Assembly: GCA_944362615.1 (NCBI GenBank) | Contig: CALVTM010000001.1 | Span: forward strand, 1 to 64,000 | Length of the DNA: 64,000 nt | DNA from: an uncultured Clostridia bacterium | Lineage (GTDB): Bacteria; Bacillota; Clostridia; Christensenellales; Pumilibacteraceae | Direction of reading: 5' to 3' | In this document: positions 1 to 8,539 of the stretch, piece after piece | Layout of the letters: the number at the start of each line of letters is the position of its first letter | How positions within the stretch are numbered: position 1 is the first letter of the stretch | Notes under the pieces: model-generated | Database searches by the model: none | What the model saw: only the letters and a program-made list of their open reading frames with translations | What the model was told of the DNA's origin: nothing | Program-made: the position numbers and the translations under genes

Positions 1-836
1 ATGAAGAACGTAAGAACGGTAATTGCATTATTTGCCAGCAGCATTCCGCCGACGAGCGCGACGGTGCCGATGCCGAGCTTCAAAATCATCCCCGCGGGAA
101 CGACGAACAGCGCGCCGCCGAGCTCAGATGCTATCATGCGCTTTTCCTGCAGATCTATCTTTTTATCCAAGCCTTTCAGGTACTTTTCTTCCGCGTTATT
201 GGACTTTAAGTCGCGCATGGTTTCGAGCGCTTCCTGAATGCCGTCCGCAACGGCGAGTTTTGCCTCCGTCTGGCGGCGGGTAAAATAGTTCTGCACCTTA
301 CCTGAAAATGCGACGATGGCGAGCGATACGGGCAGCACCCACAGCGCGGCAAGAGCCATTCGCCAATCGAAGATAAAAAGACAGACGGCGATGATGACCG
401 TGGAGATCATCGAACCGAAAAATTCGGGTATCCAGTGCGAAAAGGACTGTTCGAGCGTGGTGCAATCCGCCATAATGGTCGTAGTGAGGTCTGAGAGGTC
501 GCGCTTTCCGAAGAAGGACAGCGGCAGTTTGCGCAATTTTTCCGCGAGCGAAATACGCCGAACAGAACTTTCTTTATATGTTGCATAATAGGTCGCTCCA
601 TACACCCAGCGGTAGGAAAAAAGAATGAGCAGGACTGCCGCCACCATGCCGACAATATAGATCCACAGATGTCCCTGCGGCACGCCGCCCGCATACAAGT
701 CGGATACAAGCAGATATAAAAGGCTGACGGGCAGCATGAGCGTGAGGTTATGTACTACGCAGGAAATTGTAGCGACGATCAGGTCTTTTGCGCCCTGCCG
801 CGAGAGCGCATATTTTTTCATAATATAATTTATCAT
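1..836 (-). CDS. ABC transporter, fused permease/ATP-binding protein (3' part outside window)
   Basis: Only the first 278 codons lie in the window; the frame runs off the left edge. The visible part is the membrane half of an exporter-type ABC protein. A short basic N-terminus (MINYIMKKYALSRQ) is followed by several hydrophobic helices and a charged cytoplasmic stretch typical of type I exporter TMDs. The nucleotide-binding domain should follow outside the window. The start at 836 overlaps the stop of the upstream gene as ATGA, so translation is probably coupled; a second ATG at 821 is possible. With its neighbour it probably forms a heterodimeric exporter controlled by the TetR protein upstream. 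The substrate cannot be told from the sequence. Confidence 0.85.
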   Translation of the reverse strand, partial: MINYIMKKYALSRQGAKDLIVATISCVVHNLTLMLPVSLLYLLVSDLYAGGVPQGHLWIYIVGMVAAVLLILFSYRWVYGATYYATYKESSVRRISLAEKLRKLPLSFFGKRDLSDLTTTIMADCTTLEQSFSHWIPEFFGSMISTVIIAVCLFIFDWRMALAALWVLPVSLAIVAFSGKVQNYFTRRQTEAKLAVADGIQEALETMRDLKSNNAEEKYLKGLDKKIDLQEKRMIASELGGALFVVPAGMILKLGIGTVALVGGMLLANNAITVLTFF

Positions 837-2617
837 CTTACACCTCCCACTTTCCAAGTTACGGCGGTTCTGTACTCTTCGTACATGTCGTTATAAATTC
901 CTTTCTTTGACATTAGTTGTTCATGCGTTCCTTGTTCGGCTATTTTCCCTTCTTTCAATACATAAATCCTGTCGGCATTTTGCACGGTTGTCAGCCTGTG
1001 AGCAATCATTACCACCGTTCTGCCTTCGGCAAGTTTTTCAAAAGCCCGCTGCATTGCCGCCTCGTTTTCAGGATCGGCAAATGCCGTCGCTTCATCCAGA
1101 ACAAGAATCGGCGCGTTTTTCAACATAACGCGGGCAACCGCTATTCTCTGCTGTTCTCCTCCCGAAAGATACACGCCTTTTGCCCCGATCACCGTATCTG
1201 CTCCCTGAGGGAACTTTGCAAGTATTTCATCGCACTGCGCATCGTGCAATGCTTCCATGACCTCTTCACGCGATGCCGACGGTCTGCCCATTTGTACATT
1301 TTCATAGATAGAAGTTTTTAAAAGCATACTGTCCTGAAAAACATAGGCAACAATATCGTTTAACTTCTTTTTTGAAATGTCCTTCACGTTTACTCCGCCG
1401 ACTTTTATCTCGCCTGACGTCACATCCCAAAACCTTGCAATCAGTCCTGCGGCAGTTGTCTTTCCTCCGCCGGACGGACCGACGAGCGCGACCGTTTCCC
1501 CCGCCTTTACATTCAACGAAATACCGTCTATGGCGTTGCTCTCGGAATTGTCGTAGGCAAAGGTTACATTCTCAAAAGCGATTGAGTTATCCTTCGGTTC
1601 CACAGGCTTTGATGTCTCCGGCAGAGATTTAATTGCAAGAAGTCCGTCTATCCTTTGTATCGCATCGCCTACGATCATATTGTTTTCGCTCATAAACATG
1701 ACTTTCGTCAACGTGACCGAGATAATTGGCGTGAAAACAATATAAAATATCAGATTAAGCAAAAATGTCGCGTTTACGCCTCCCGCCGTAAAAGATATAC
1801 CCGCTATAATAAGCGGCACAAATACGCAGTTGATTGCGGTTGTAAACGCGACCATAGGCCACATGAGACTTTTGGTATACGCAACTACCCACTTATGATA
1901 ACTGTCGATAGAACCTTTAAATCTTTTGAAAGAGTACACCGTCTGCCCGAACGTCTTGACAACGGGAACGCCGCGGACATACTCCACCGCCTCATTGTTC
2001 ATGGTTTCGAGCGAACTTTGATACTCTTTCATTTTCTGCGCCATGCCTTTACCCGTCATTCTGGACATAATGATAAAACCGAGAGCGGTCGGAATAAGGC
2101 TCAGCAGCCCCAACCGCCAATCGAAAATAAACAATAACACAAGCATCCCTACAGGCGTAAGAAACGCCCCGACCATATCGGGAAGCTGATGCGCAAGAAA
2201 TGTTTCCGTCGCTCCGCTCGATTCATTGACGATTCGACGCACCCTGCCGCTGCCAAGCGAACTCATCGCTCCTACCGGTAAACTTGCCAGATGGCGCATC
2301 GTCTTCTTTCGCATATTGCTCGCTACCCGGAACGCCGCGATATGCGAACACATCAGCCCTCCGAAATAAATAAGCATCGAAGCAAACGCGCACGCAACAG
2401 CCATCCAGCCGTAAAAAGCTATATTTGTTGCACCCGAAAAATCCCCGCCTGCATTGATAACATCCCGAATGATAAACCAGATAAACACGAACGGCATGAG
2501 TGCAATAAGCGCACTTATCCCCGACAATGCCCAGGAAAGATATGTGAGCACCTTGTGGCGTCCGGCATAGTCCATCAATACGGAAATATTACCTCTTTTC
2601 TTTGCATCACTTTGCAT
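833..2617 (-). CDS. ABC transporter, fused permease/ATP-binding protein
   Basis: A complete 594-residue half-transporter. The TMD occupies roughly residues 1-320 with about six hydrophobic segments, and the NBD roughly 345-585. Walker A GPSGGGKTT is near 380, signature LSGGEQQR near 484, Walker B ILVLDEA near 504 and the H-loop histidine in AHRLTT near 540, so this ATPase site looks catalytically intact. The start has a strong ribosome site (AAAGGAGG). Two palindromic operators lie just upstream, and the second half-transporter follows with a 4-bp overlap. The arrangement tetR, ABC, ABC suggests a repressible heterodimeric exporter for a drug, lipid or peptide; the substrate is not identifiable. 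Confidence 0.92.
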   Translation of the reverse strand: MQSDAKKRGNISVLMDYAGRHKVLTYLSWALSGISALIALMPFVFIWFIIRDVINAGGDFSGATNIAFYGWMAVACAFASMLIYFGGLMCSHIAAFRVASNMRKKTMRHLASLPVGAMSSLGSGRVRRIVNESSGATETFLAHQLPDMVGAFLTPVGMLVLLFIFDWRLGLLSLIPTALGFIIMSRMTGKGMAQKMKEYQSSLETMNNEAVEYVRGVPVVKTFGQTVYSFKRFKGSIDSYHKWVVAYTKSLMWPMVAFTTAINCVFVPLIIAGISFTAGGVNATFLLNLIFYIVFTPIISVTLTKVMFMSENNMIVGDAIQRIDGLLAIKSLPETSKPVEPKDNSIAFENVTFAYDNSESNAIDGISLNVKAGETVALVGPSGGGKTTAAGLIARFWDVTSGEIKVGGVNVKDISKKKLNDIVAYVFQDSMLLKTSIYENVQMGRPSASREEVMEALHDAQCDEILAKFPQGADTVIGAKGVYLSGGEQQRIAVARVMLKNAPILVLDEATAFADPENEAAMQRAFEKLAEGRTVVMIAHRLTTVQNADRIYVLKEGKIAEQGTHEQLMSKKGIYNDMYEEYRTAVTWKVGGVR

Positions 2618-2635
2618 AGAAACCTCCTTTATATT

Positions 2636-2655
2636 TAGTTCGCATACACGAACTA
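2636..2655. promoter_or_regulatory. Palindromic operator 1 before the ABC exporter pair
   Basis: A 20-bp imperfect palindrome with arms TAGTTCG and CGAACTA. It shares the AGTTCGC half-site with the second palindrome at 2669-2688, and the two centres are 33 bp apart, about three helical turns. It lies between the tetR gene and the ABC genes, so it is probably a binding site for the adjacent TetR protein. Confidence 0.7.
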
Positions 2656-2668
2656 TGTTTTTTAAGAA

Positions 2669-2688
2669 AAGTTCGCTTATGCGAACTT
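2669..2688. promoter_or_regulatory. Palindromic operator 2 before the ABC exporter pair
   Basis: A perfect inverted repeat, AAGTTCGC - TTAT - GCGAACTT. It is the better of two related palindromes in the leader of the ABC operon and is the most likely high-affinity site of the neighbouring TetR regulator. I see no strong -35/-10 pair for this operon around it. Confidence 0.72.
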
Positions 2689-2703
2689 ATGGTCGGAAAG
2701 AAG

Positions 2704-2719
2704 GGGGCATCTCTGCCCC
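2704..2719 (-). terminator. Small GC hairpin after tetR
   Basis: GGGGCA and TGCCCC form a 6-bp stem with a 4-nt loop just after the tetR stop. Only a weak pyrimidine tail follows on the minus strand, so it may be an inefficient terminator or attenuator between tetR and the ABC genes. Confidence 0.35.
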
Positions 2720-2733
2720 GTTATTGCTGTGTT

Positions 2734-3354
2734 TTACTCAATTCCCAATAATCTCTGCCAACCGGCAAAGAAGAACTCGCAGACGGCGTCGACATATTCC
2801 AACGCATCCTCTTTGGGAAAATCATGCGCCACAACCTCAAAAATACCGTTGAACAACGCGCTCGCCAACATATGATTTATGTCTCTGCGTACCGTTTTCA
2901 CCGATGTACCGTTTTTTTGAAGAACACGCATAAACCTTTCTGTGCTGTCCGTTTCATATTCTATCATACGGTCGATATATCTCTCATAACTCGATCCCGC
3001 GCTATGACATACAATGAGTTTGAACGTATCGAAGTATTCATAAATTATATCCAGCACCGTGCGCATCTTGCCAGAAGTATATGTTTGCATTTCGGTCACA
3101 TGCTGCGCTGCGGGAAACTCGGCAAATTCTTCCTGAACATCGGCAAAATAAGAATACAGTTTATCCGCCCCCTCTTTCACGAGCGCGGAAAACAATTCGT
3201 TCTTATCTGCAAAACGGCTGTACAGCATTCCGGTCGTAAATCCGGCTTTTTCGGCAATCGTACGCATGGAAGCATCTGCAAATCCCTTTTGCATAAATTC
3301 CTCTTTTGCACACTCCAGAATCTGCCCTACCGCTTCCTCATCCTTAAACTTCAT
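2734..3354 (-). CDS. TetR/AcrR-family transcriptional regulator
   Basis: A 206-residue protein with the TetR architecture. The N-terminal helix-turn-helix spans about residues 10-55 (ILECAKEEFMQKGF, then ASMRTIAEKAG and TTGMLYSRFADK). A variable all-helical ligand-binding and dimerisation domain fills the rest. The start at 3354 has a GGAGG ribosome site 6 nt upstream. The gene lies directly upstream of two ABC exporter genes in the same direction and is probably their repressor. Its own promoter (TTGACA-17-TATAAT) is covered by a 29-bp near-palindrome, which suggests autoregulation. The inducer is unknown. Confidence 0.9.
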   Translation of the reverse strand: MKFKDEEAVGQILECAKEEFMQKGFADASMRTIAEKAGFTTGMLYSRFADKNELFSALVKEGADKLYSYFADVQEEFAEFPAAQHVTEMQTYTSGKMRTVLDIIYEYFDTFKLIVCHSAGSSYERYIDRMIEYETDSTERFMRVLQKNGTSVKTVRRDINHMLASALFNGIFEVVAHDFPKEDALEYVDAVCEFFFAGWQRLLGIE

Positions 3355-3365
3355 TCATTACCTCC

Positions 3366-3406
3366 GATAACAATGTTATTATAACACCGTTATCTTATTC
3401 TGTCAA
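3366..3406 (-). promoter_or_regulatory. tetR promoter with overlapping 29-bp palindrome
   Basis: On the minus strand, TTGACA (3406-3401) and TATAAT (3383-3378) are separated by 17 bp, an ideal sigma-A promoter. Positions 3366-3394 form a near-perfect palindrome with outer arms GATAAC/GTTATC and inner arms TGTTAT/ATAACA. It covers the -10 box, so a bound protein would block transcription. Its half-site differs from the AGTTCGC operators before the ABC genes. Confidence 0.85.
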
Positions 3407-3562
3407 CAGAATTTAGATAAGTGCCTATATAATTTTTTCTTGCACAAACAATCAAACAAGGTTCAAGTCCTGTTTTTACTCAAAAACGGCTAAAAGACAG
3501 CATAAAATCGAAACCTGTTTTCAAGAAGCATAAAAGTCGCGTTTTTGCCCTAAAAACAGCAA

Positions 3563-3597
3563 AAAACCCTGAAAAACTCATCGTTTTTCAGGGTTTT
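3563..3597 (-). terminator. Strong hairpin terminator after tRNA-Ser(CGA)
   Basis: A perfect 15-bp stem (AAAACCCTGAAAAAC / GTTTTTCAGGGTTTT) with a 5-nt loop. On the minus strand it ends in a T-run, as expected of an intrinsic terminator for the tRNA transcript. The A- and T-rich arms could also stop transcription from the other direction. Confidence 0.85.
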
Positions 3598-3627
3598 GCA
3601 GTGGACAGCATTTTTATCCACTAAACA

Positions 3628-3716
3628 TGGCGGAGAGGACAGGATTCGAACCTGCGTGCCCTTGCAGGCAAACTGATTTCGAGTCAGCCCCGTTATGACC
3701 ACTTCGATACCTCTCC
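3628..3716 (-). tRNA. tRNA-Ser (anticodon CGA, decodes UCG)
   Basis: A full cloverleaf with the long variable arm of a class II tRNA. The acceptor stem is GGAGAGG/CCTCTCC, with discriminator G and an encoded CCA end. The anticodon loop CTCGAAA sits on the stem GCTGA/TCAGT (first pair G-U). The variable arm pairs TGCC with GGCA, and the T-arm reads CAGG-TTCGAAT-CCTG. A strong terminator follows. No promoter of its own is evident, so it may be read from glgP transcripts. Confidence 0.95.
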
Positions 3717-3720
3717 GTAT

Positions 3721-3742
3721 GCTCCGCATTTTTATGCGGAGC
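3721..3742. terminator. Hairpin between glgP and tRNA-Ser
   Basis: GCTCCGCAT and ATGCGGAGC form a 9-bp stem with a TTTT loop, 42 bp past the glgP stop. On the minus strand no T-run follows, so it may be a processing hairpin or weak terminator between glgP and the tRNA. Confidence 0.45.
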
Positions 3743-3783
3743 TTTATTAAAATATCATATATTGCAATTAAATGCAAGCGTTT

Positions 3784-6105
3784 TTACTTAACGTGCCATA
3801 TTTCTTTTGCGTACTGCATTATAGCGCGATCAGATGAGAACTTGCCGGCATTCGCAAGATTGAGTATACTCTTCGTATAGAATTCGTCCGTACCGTATTC
3901 AGCATTGGCAATCTTCTTAACGCGCACATAATCCTTGAAATCATAAAGGCTCATGTATGCGTCTTCACCGCGCAGCTTGTCGAATATAGACCGAAGCATA
4001 CCGGTTCCATTGTCATTGAAAGTACCGTCAACAAGCGTATCCATTATTCTGTGAATGATGGGATCGTTATCATAGTACTCCCAGGGATGATAACCGGGAC
4101 GCTTTTCATTAACCTCGCTGACACTTGCGCCAAAGATATATTCGTTATCTCTACCCGCTTCCTGTGCTATCTCTATATTCGCACCGTCCATCGTGCCGAG
4201 AGTTACAGTACCGTTGAGCATGAATTTCATATTGCCCGTACCGGAAGCTTCCATACCTGCAAGCGAGATCTGCTCGGATATATCAGCTGCGCTCACAATA
4301 TACTCAGCATAGGATACATTGTAATTCGTAACGAATACCACTTTCATCTTATCGGATACGGCAGGATCACGATTTACCATATCTGCTATGCAGTTGATAA
4401 ATTTCATTATCGCTTTTGCGTGATAATACCCGGGCGCCGCTTTTGCTCCGAAAATAAATGCGGTAGGTCTGAAATCAGGCATTCTGCCCTCTTTGATCTC
4501 AAAATAGAAATATACGATCGAAAGCGCATTAAGAAGCTGACGCTTGTATTCATGCATACGCTTGACCTGTATATCAAAGCAGAAATTAGGATTGAGATCT
4601 ACGCCTTCGTGTTTTTTGATGTATTCGGCAAGACGTTTCTTGTTTTCATATTTGACCTGCTTGAACTGCTTGATAAAATCAGGATCCTTTGCGAATTTGG
4701 CAAGTTCAGCAAGCTTTGTAAGATCGGTAACGTATCCCTTACCTATTTTGCTCTCTATAAGCTCACAGAGATTTTCATTGCAAAGCTTCAGCCAACGACG
4801 AGGAGTAATGCCGTTCGTAATACTGAGGAATCTGTCGGGATACATTGCATACCAGTTTTTGAATACATCGCGCTTAAGTATCTCGGTATGCACTGCTGCA
4901 ACGCCGTTCGTGGAATGTGCCACATATATGGCAAGACGCGCCATATGTATTCTGCCGTTATCAAGTATATTGTAATTCCATGTATCGGGAACACGCATTG
5001 CGCTGAGCTCAAAGTTGAGTTTATTCTGGATCTCTTCGATCACAGCGTATACTTCAGGAAGGATACGCTTGAACAGATCGATATCCCACTTCTCGAGAGC
5101 TTCTCCCATGATCGTATGGTTGGTGAATGCAAACGTATCATGAGCTATAGTGAATGCTTCTTCAAAAGGAAGACCTTCATGCTCAAGGCAAAGTATAAGC
5201 TCAGGTATTGCGACTACCGGATGGGTATCGTTGAGCTGTACCGCGCAAAGCTTTCCGAACTCTCTGAAGTCATTTCCGTGCTTTTTCTTATAATTCTTTA
5301 TAATATCCTTTATCGATGCGCTTACAAAGAAGTATTGCTGACGCAGTCTGAGCGTTTTTCCTTCTACTCGCTCATCATTGGGATAAAGCACATAAGAAAT
5401 TATTTCAGCTGCATTCTTCTCTGCAAGTGCATTCGCATAATGCATGTTATTGAATTCTATATAATCAAGCTTATTTATAGGTTCGCACTGCCAGAGACGC
5501 AGTGTATTGATAGTTTTTCCGCCGTAACCTATTATAGGGAAATCATAAGGAACAGCCTTGACTTTCATATCCGCAAACGATACTATCTGTGTCTCGTTCT
5601 CACGACGGATCGACCAAGGATCGCCGCAGGTAGTCCAATCGTCTACGCGCTCCACCTGGAAACCGTTGACGAACAGCTGCTTGAAAAGACCGTACTTATA
5701 TCTTATTCCGTATCCGTTCAAAGGGATATTTTCCGTCGCCGCTGACTCAAGATAGCACGCGGCAAGTCTGCCGAGACCGCCGTTACCGAGCGCGGAATCC
5801 GGAATGTTTTCAAAAGAACGGATGTCTACCCCGCGCTCTTTAAGCAGTTTATCTACTTCACTGAGCTGTCCGAGATTAAGAAGATTTGCGAAAATCGATC
5901 TTCCTACAAGGTATTCTGCGCTAAGATAATAAGCGCGTTTCTTCTTTGACTGATCCTCATCATTTTTAAGCCATACGGGATTTATTTCTCTCATGACTGC
6001 CTTGGAAAGAGCATTGTAAAGTTGTACTGTCGTAGCTTTTTCAACGGTAGTGGCATAGTCGTATGAAAGGATGTCTTCCATTTTGTCAATGATCTTATTT
6101 GGCAC
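3784..6105 (-). CDS. glgP: Glycogen/maltodextrin phosphorylase
   Basis: A 773-residue GT35 phosphorylase that releases glucose-1-phosphate from alpha-1,4-glucans using pyridoxal phosphate. The PLP-lysine motif GTGNMKFMLNG, the following GTMDGANIE, and the N-terminal SAEYLVGRS and GNGGLGRLAACYLES signatures are all present. The length is slightly below the 800-odd residues of many homologues. The start is GTG, with AAGGAG 7 nt upstream; an ATG 24 nt further in lacks that site. It follows malQ by 28 bp, so the two form an operon for glucan breakdown in the cytoplasm: MalQ rearranges short maltodextrins into chains that GlgP can phosphorolyse. No synthesis genes (glgC, glgA, glgB) are adjacent. 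Confidence 0.96.
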   Translation of the reverse strand: MPNKIIDKMEDILSYDYATTVEKATTVQLYNALSKAVMREINPVWLKNDEDQSKKKRAYYLSAEYLVGRSIFANLLNLGQLSEVDKLLKERGVDIRSFENIPDSALGNGGLGRLAACYLESAATENIPLNGYGIRYKYGLFKQLFVNGFQVERVDDWTTCGDPWSIRRENETQIVSFADMKVKAVPYDFPIIGYGGKTINTLRLWQCEPINKLDYIEFNNMHYANALAEKNAAEIISYVLYPNDERVEGKTLRLRQQYFFVSASIKDIIKNYKKKHGNDFREFGKLCAVQLNDTHPVVAIPELILCLEHEGLPFEEAFTIAHDTFAFTNHTIMGEALEKWDIDLFKRILPEVYAVIEEIQNKLNFELSAMRVPDTWNYNILDNGRIHMARLAIYVAHSTNGVAAVHTEILKRDVFKNWYAMYPDRFLSITNGITPRRWLKLCNENLCELIESKIGKGYVTDLTKLAELAKFAKDPDFIKQFKQVKYENKKRLAEYIKKHEGVDLNPNFCFDIQVKRMHEYKRQLLNALSIVYFYFEIKEGRMPDFRPTAFIFGAKAAPGYYHAKAIMKFINCIADMVNRDPAVSDKMKVVFVTNYNVSYAEYIVSAADISEQISLAGMEASGTGNMKFMLNGTVTLGTMDGANIEIAQEAGRDNEYIFGASVSEVNEKRPGYHPWEYYDNDPIIHRIMDTLVDGTFNDNGTGMLRSIFDKLRGEDAYMSLYDFKDYVRVKKIANAEYGTDEFYTKSILNLANAGKFSSDRAIMQYAKEIWHVK

Positions 6106-6133
6106 CTTTATTCTCCTTGATGGTTCTTTAACT

Positions 6134-7642
6134 TTATGTTCCGCATCTGTCGTATTTCACAGATAGAGCTTTCATTCGCCCGGCAAGCTCATCCGTTGCG
6201 TAGTCGGCAGGAATTCTGTAACTCCAATTAGTCGCGGACAACACGCTGGGCATATTAATTCTTCCCTCTTCTCCTATTTTCAACCAATCCTGCATTGGTA
6301 TTATAGCACATTCTGCGATCGAAGAATAGCACATTTCCATTATAGAATCGCACATTTCTTCATCAGTTTCGCCCGGAAGCGGCAAATCAAGTTTTTTCAG
6401 TTCATCGCACAATGACGACCGAAAAGCTTCACGATCTTCGCCAAGCTTATTTATAAATCCGAGTAAAGTATCATTATCATGCGTTCCCGTATATGAAACG
6501 CAGTTGCTGTCTTTATAATTATGCGGGAGATATTCATTGTCTTCATCCGATCCGAAAGCGAACTGAAGTACTTTCATTCCGGGATATCCGACTTCGGCAA
6601 ACATTGCACGTGCAGCATCATCGAGCGCACCGAGATCTTCCGCTATGACTTCCATCTTGCCGACAGAACGTTCCAGCTCTCTGAAAAATTCAGTACCCGG
6701 ACCGGGCATCCATTTTCCGTTTACGGCTGTCTCATCGCCGTACGGTATCTCATAGTATTTTTCAAATCCGCGGAAATGATCTATTCTGACAACGTCGCAT
6801 AATGAAAGCACTTTTTTCATGCGCGCTTTCCACCAGCTCCAGCCGTTTTCTTTCATTCTCTCCCAGTCATATACCGGGTTCCCCCATAACTGACCGGTCT
6901 CACAGAATGCATCCGGAGGGCAACCCGCTACAGCCACAGGACGGCGTGACGAGTCCAACTTCACAAGAGAGGGCTGAGTCCAGCATTCCGAACTGTCATA
7001 TGCAATATATATGGGAACGTCTCCGATTATCTTTATTCCCTTACCGTGAACATAGTCTCGGAATGCGCTCCACTGTCTGGAAAATTCAAACTGCGCCCAC
7101 TGCCAGAAAAGTATATCTGTTTCATGCGCGTCGGCAAAAGCTTTTATCGCATCTTCGTATCTGAACTTAAGCGAATCTTCCCACTCATACCACGGCTTTC
7201 CGCCTTTGGAATCTTTAATCGCGCGAAATAATGCATAATCGGCATATTCGCCTTTCTTTATATATTCCGTAAACTCCGCGTCCGACTTATCAAATCTGGA
7301 AAATGCTTTACGCAATACCTTATAACGGGTATAATACAACTCCTCGTAATTGATACGAGATGAAAGCGGCGTCACACACTTCTTAAGTTCAGCCTGCGTA
7401 AGCAAACCCTGCGCCGCAAGCTTGTCCAGAGAAATGAAATATTCATTGCCCGCAACAGAACAAAACGACTGGTAAGGCGAATCGCCATAACCCGTCGGAA
7501 CAAGCGGCAAAACCTGCCAGTACGACTGACCTGCGCGGGAAAGAAAATCTGCAAACGCATACGCCTCTTCCCCCAGCTGTCCTATACCGTATTTACCCGG
7601 CAATGTCGCGATATGCAACAATACTCCCGAACTTCTTTTCAT
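6134..7642 (-). CDS. malQ: 4-alpha-glucanotransferase (amylomaltase)
   Basis: A 502-residue GH77 enzyme that transfers alpha-1,4-glucan segments between maltodextrins. The motifs seen are the nucleophile region VRIDHFRGFEKYYEIP, the acid/base region EDLG, and TGTHDNDT in the C-terminal half. The N-terminus KRSSGVLLHIATLPGKYGIG is typical of the family. It is the first gene of the malQ-glgP operon, 28 bp ahead of glgP. A good sigma-A promoter lies 29 bp upstream of the ATG, but the ribosome site (AGGA) is weak and rather distant. Role: cytoplasmic use of glycogen or imported maltodextrin. Confidence 0.96.
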   Translation of the reverse strand: MKRSSGVLLHIATLPGKYGIGQLGEEAYAFADFLSRAGQSYWQVLPLVPTGYGDSPYQSFCSVAGNEYFISLDKLAAQGLLTQAELKKCVTPLSSRINYEELYYTRYKVLRKAFSRFDKSDAEFTEYIKKGEYADYALFRAIKDSKGGKPWYEWEDSLKFRYEDAIKAFADAHETDILFWQWAQFEFSRQWSAFRDYVHGKGIKIIGDVPIYIAYDSSECWTQPSLVKLDSSRRPVAVAGCPPDAFCETGQLWGNPVYDWERMKENGWSWWKARMKKVLSLCDVVRIDHFRGFEKYYEIPYGDETAVNGKWMPGPGTEFFRELERSVGKMEVIAEDLGALDDAARAMFAEVGYPGMKVLQFAFGSDEDNEYLPHNYKDSNCVSYTGTHDNDTLLGFINKLGEDREAFRSSLCDELKKLDLPLPGETDEEMCDSIMEMCYSSIAECAIIPMQDWLKIGEEGRINMPSVLSATNWSYRIPADYATDELAGRMKALSVKYDRCGT

Positions 7643-7670
7643 TGATATACCAAATTCCTGTACATTCGCT

Positions 7671-7700
7671 ATTTTAACATAGTTTGCCTTATTATGTCAA
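7671..7700 (-). promoter_or_regulatory. malQ-glgP promoter
   Basis: On the minus strand TTGACA (7700-7695) and TAAAAT (7676-7671) are 18 bp apart. I see no obvious catabolite or maltose-regulator operator overlapping it. Confidence 0.75.
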
Positions 7701-7755
7701 ATAAATGCGGTAAATTACAGAGGCTTGCAGAATCAAATTTAATGTAAAACATTTA

Positions 7756-8538
7756 TCAGGAAATAACGGCACTTGAAAATTTATCGGTAAGCAGTTTTAT
7801 GGCTTTCTTTAGTATCACTTCAAGCAAAACAGATAAAATCACAGCAGCTATGACCCATGCGAACAATGTGGGCGATTCGGTTATGAAATTAGTTTTTGCG
7901 TAGTAAATCTGTATTCCTATACTGTGTAGCGAATACGCTAATGTCTCAGCGGTTATTACGGCTTTGACGTTCATTCCGAATGTGGAAGAAATGCCGCTCA
8001 TTACCTGAGGCAGTATCATGGGAAGATATACACGGCGAAATCTGTATGCAAACGATGCACCTGCTTCATCCATGACATTTTCAAGATCTCTCGGAATATT
8101 TTCTGTCGCAGATCGTGACTGCTCGTAAATAACCGGAAATATCAGCAATATTCCTATAACAGACGGAAGTATGTTACTTCCTATCCATATAGCAAAGACA
8201 AGCGTCACGGCAGCAACGGGAACTGTACGCATAAAAGCATTAAGAGGCTTCATCGCCGCTGCCAAACCTTTATATTTACCTGCGGTTATACCTATAATCA
8301 GTCCGAGTATGAATGCTATGACATATCCGACTATAGCGCGAAGCAACGTATAACCTACCGAAACATAAAAATTCCCGGAGGTCAGGAGGTCGCAGAGTGC
8401 AAGGATCACAGAAGTAAACGTCGGCAATACGGCGGATACATTGATCAGGCGCGCAACAAGCTCCCATATTCCGAAGAATACGAGAGCTGCGCCTATGGTT
8501 ATAAGCCAATATCTGTTTTTATAAATTATCTGTTTCAT
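7756..8538 (-). CDS. ABC transporter permease, SsuC/TauC-type
   Basis: A permease of about 260 residues with roughly six hydrophobic segments and the binding-protein-dependent importer EAA loop region (DEAGASFAYRFRRVYLP). This is the architecture of the nitrate/sulfonate/taurine/thiamine-precursor importers. I prefer the ATG at 8538, one nucleotide after the stop of the upstream lipoprotein gene; an in-frame GTG at 8562 would overlap that gene. Neither has a Shine-Dalgarno, so translation is probably coupled. No ATP-binding subunit is encoded on either side, which is unusual. The next gene downstream is malQ, with its own promoter. Confidence 0.88.
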   Translation of the reverse strand: MKQIIYKNRYWLITIGAALVFFGIWELVARLINVSAVLPTFTSVILALCDLLTSGNFYVSVGYTLLRAIVGYVIAFILGLIIGITAGKYKGLAAAMKPLNAFMRTVPVAAVTLVFAIWIGSNILPSVIGILLIFPVIYEQSRSATENIPRDLENVMDEAGASFAYRFRRVYLPMILPQVMSGISSTFGMNVKAVITAETLAYSLHSIGIQIYYAKTNFITESPTLFAWVIAAVILSVLLEVILKKAIKLLTDKFSSAVIS

Positions 8539-8539
8539 A

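Noticed and set aside
3455..3480. A tRNA T-arm-like sequence (GGTTCAAGTCC) on the plus strand
   Set aside because: No acceptor, D or anticodon arm can be built around it, so it is not a tRNA gene; kept only as a weak parallel to the tRNA-Leu inverted copy.
4051..5745. A 564-codon open frame on the plus strand opposite glgP
   Set aside because: It is antisense to a clearly conserved enzyme, has Cys/Tyr/Ile-rich composition and no family motif; an artefact of codon use in glgP.
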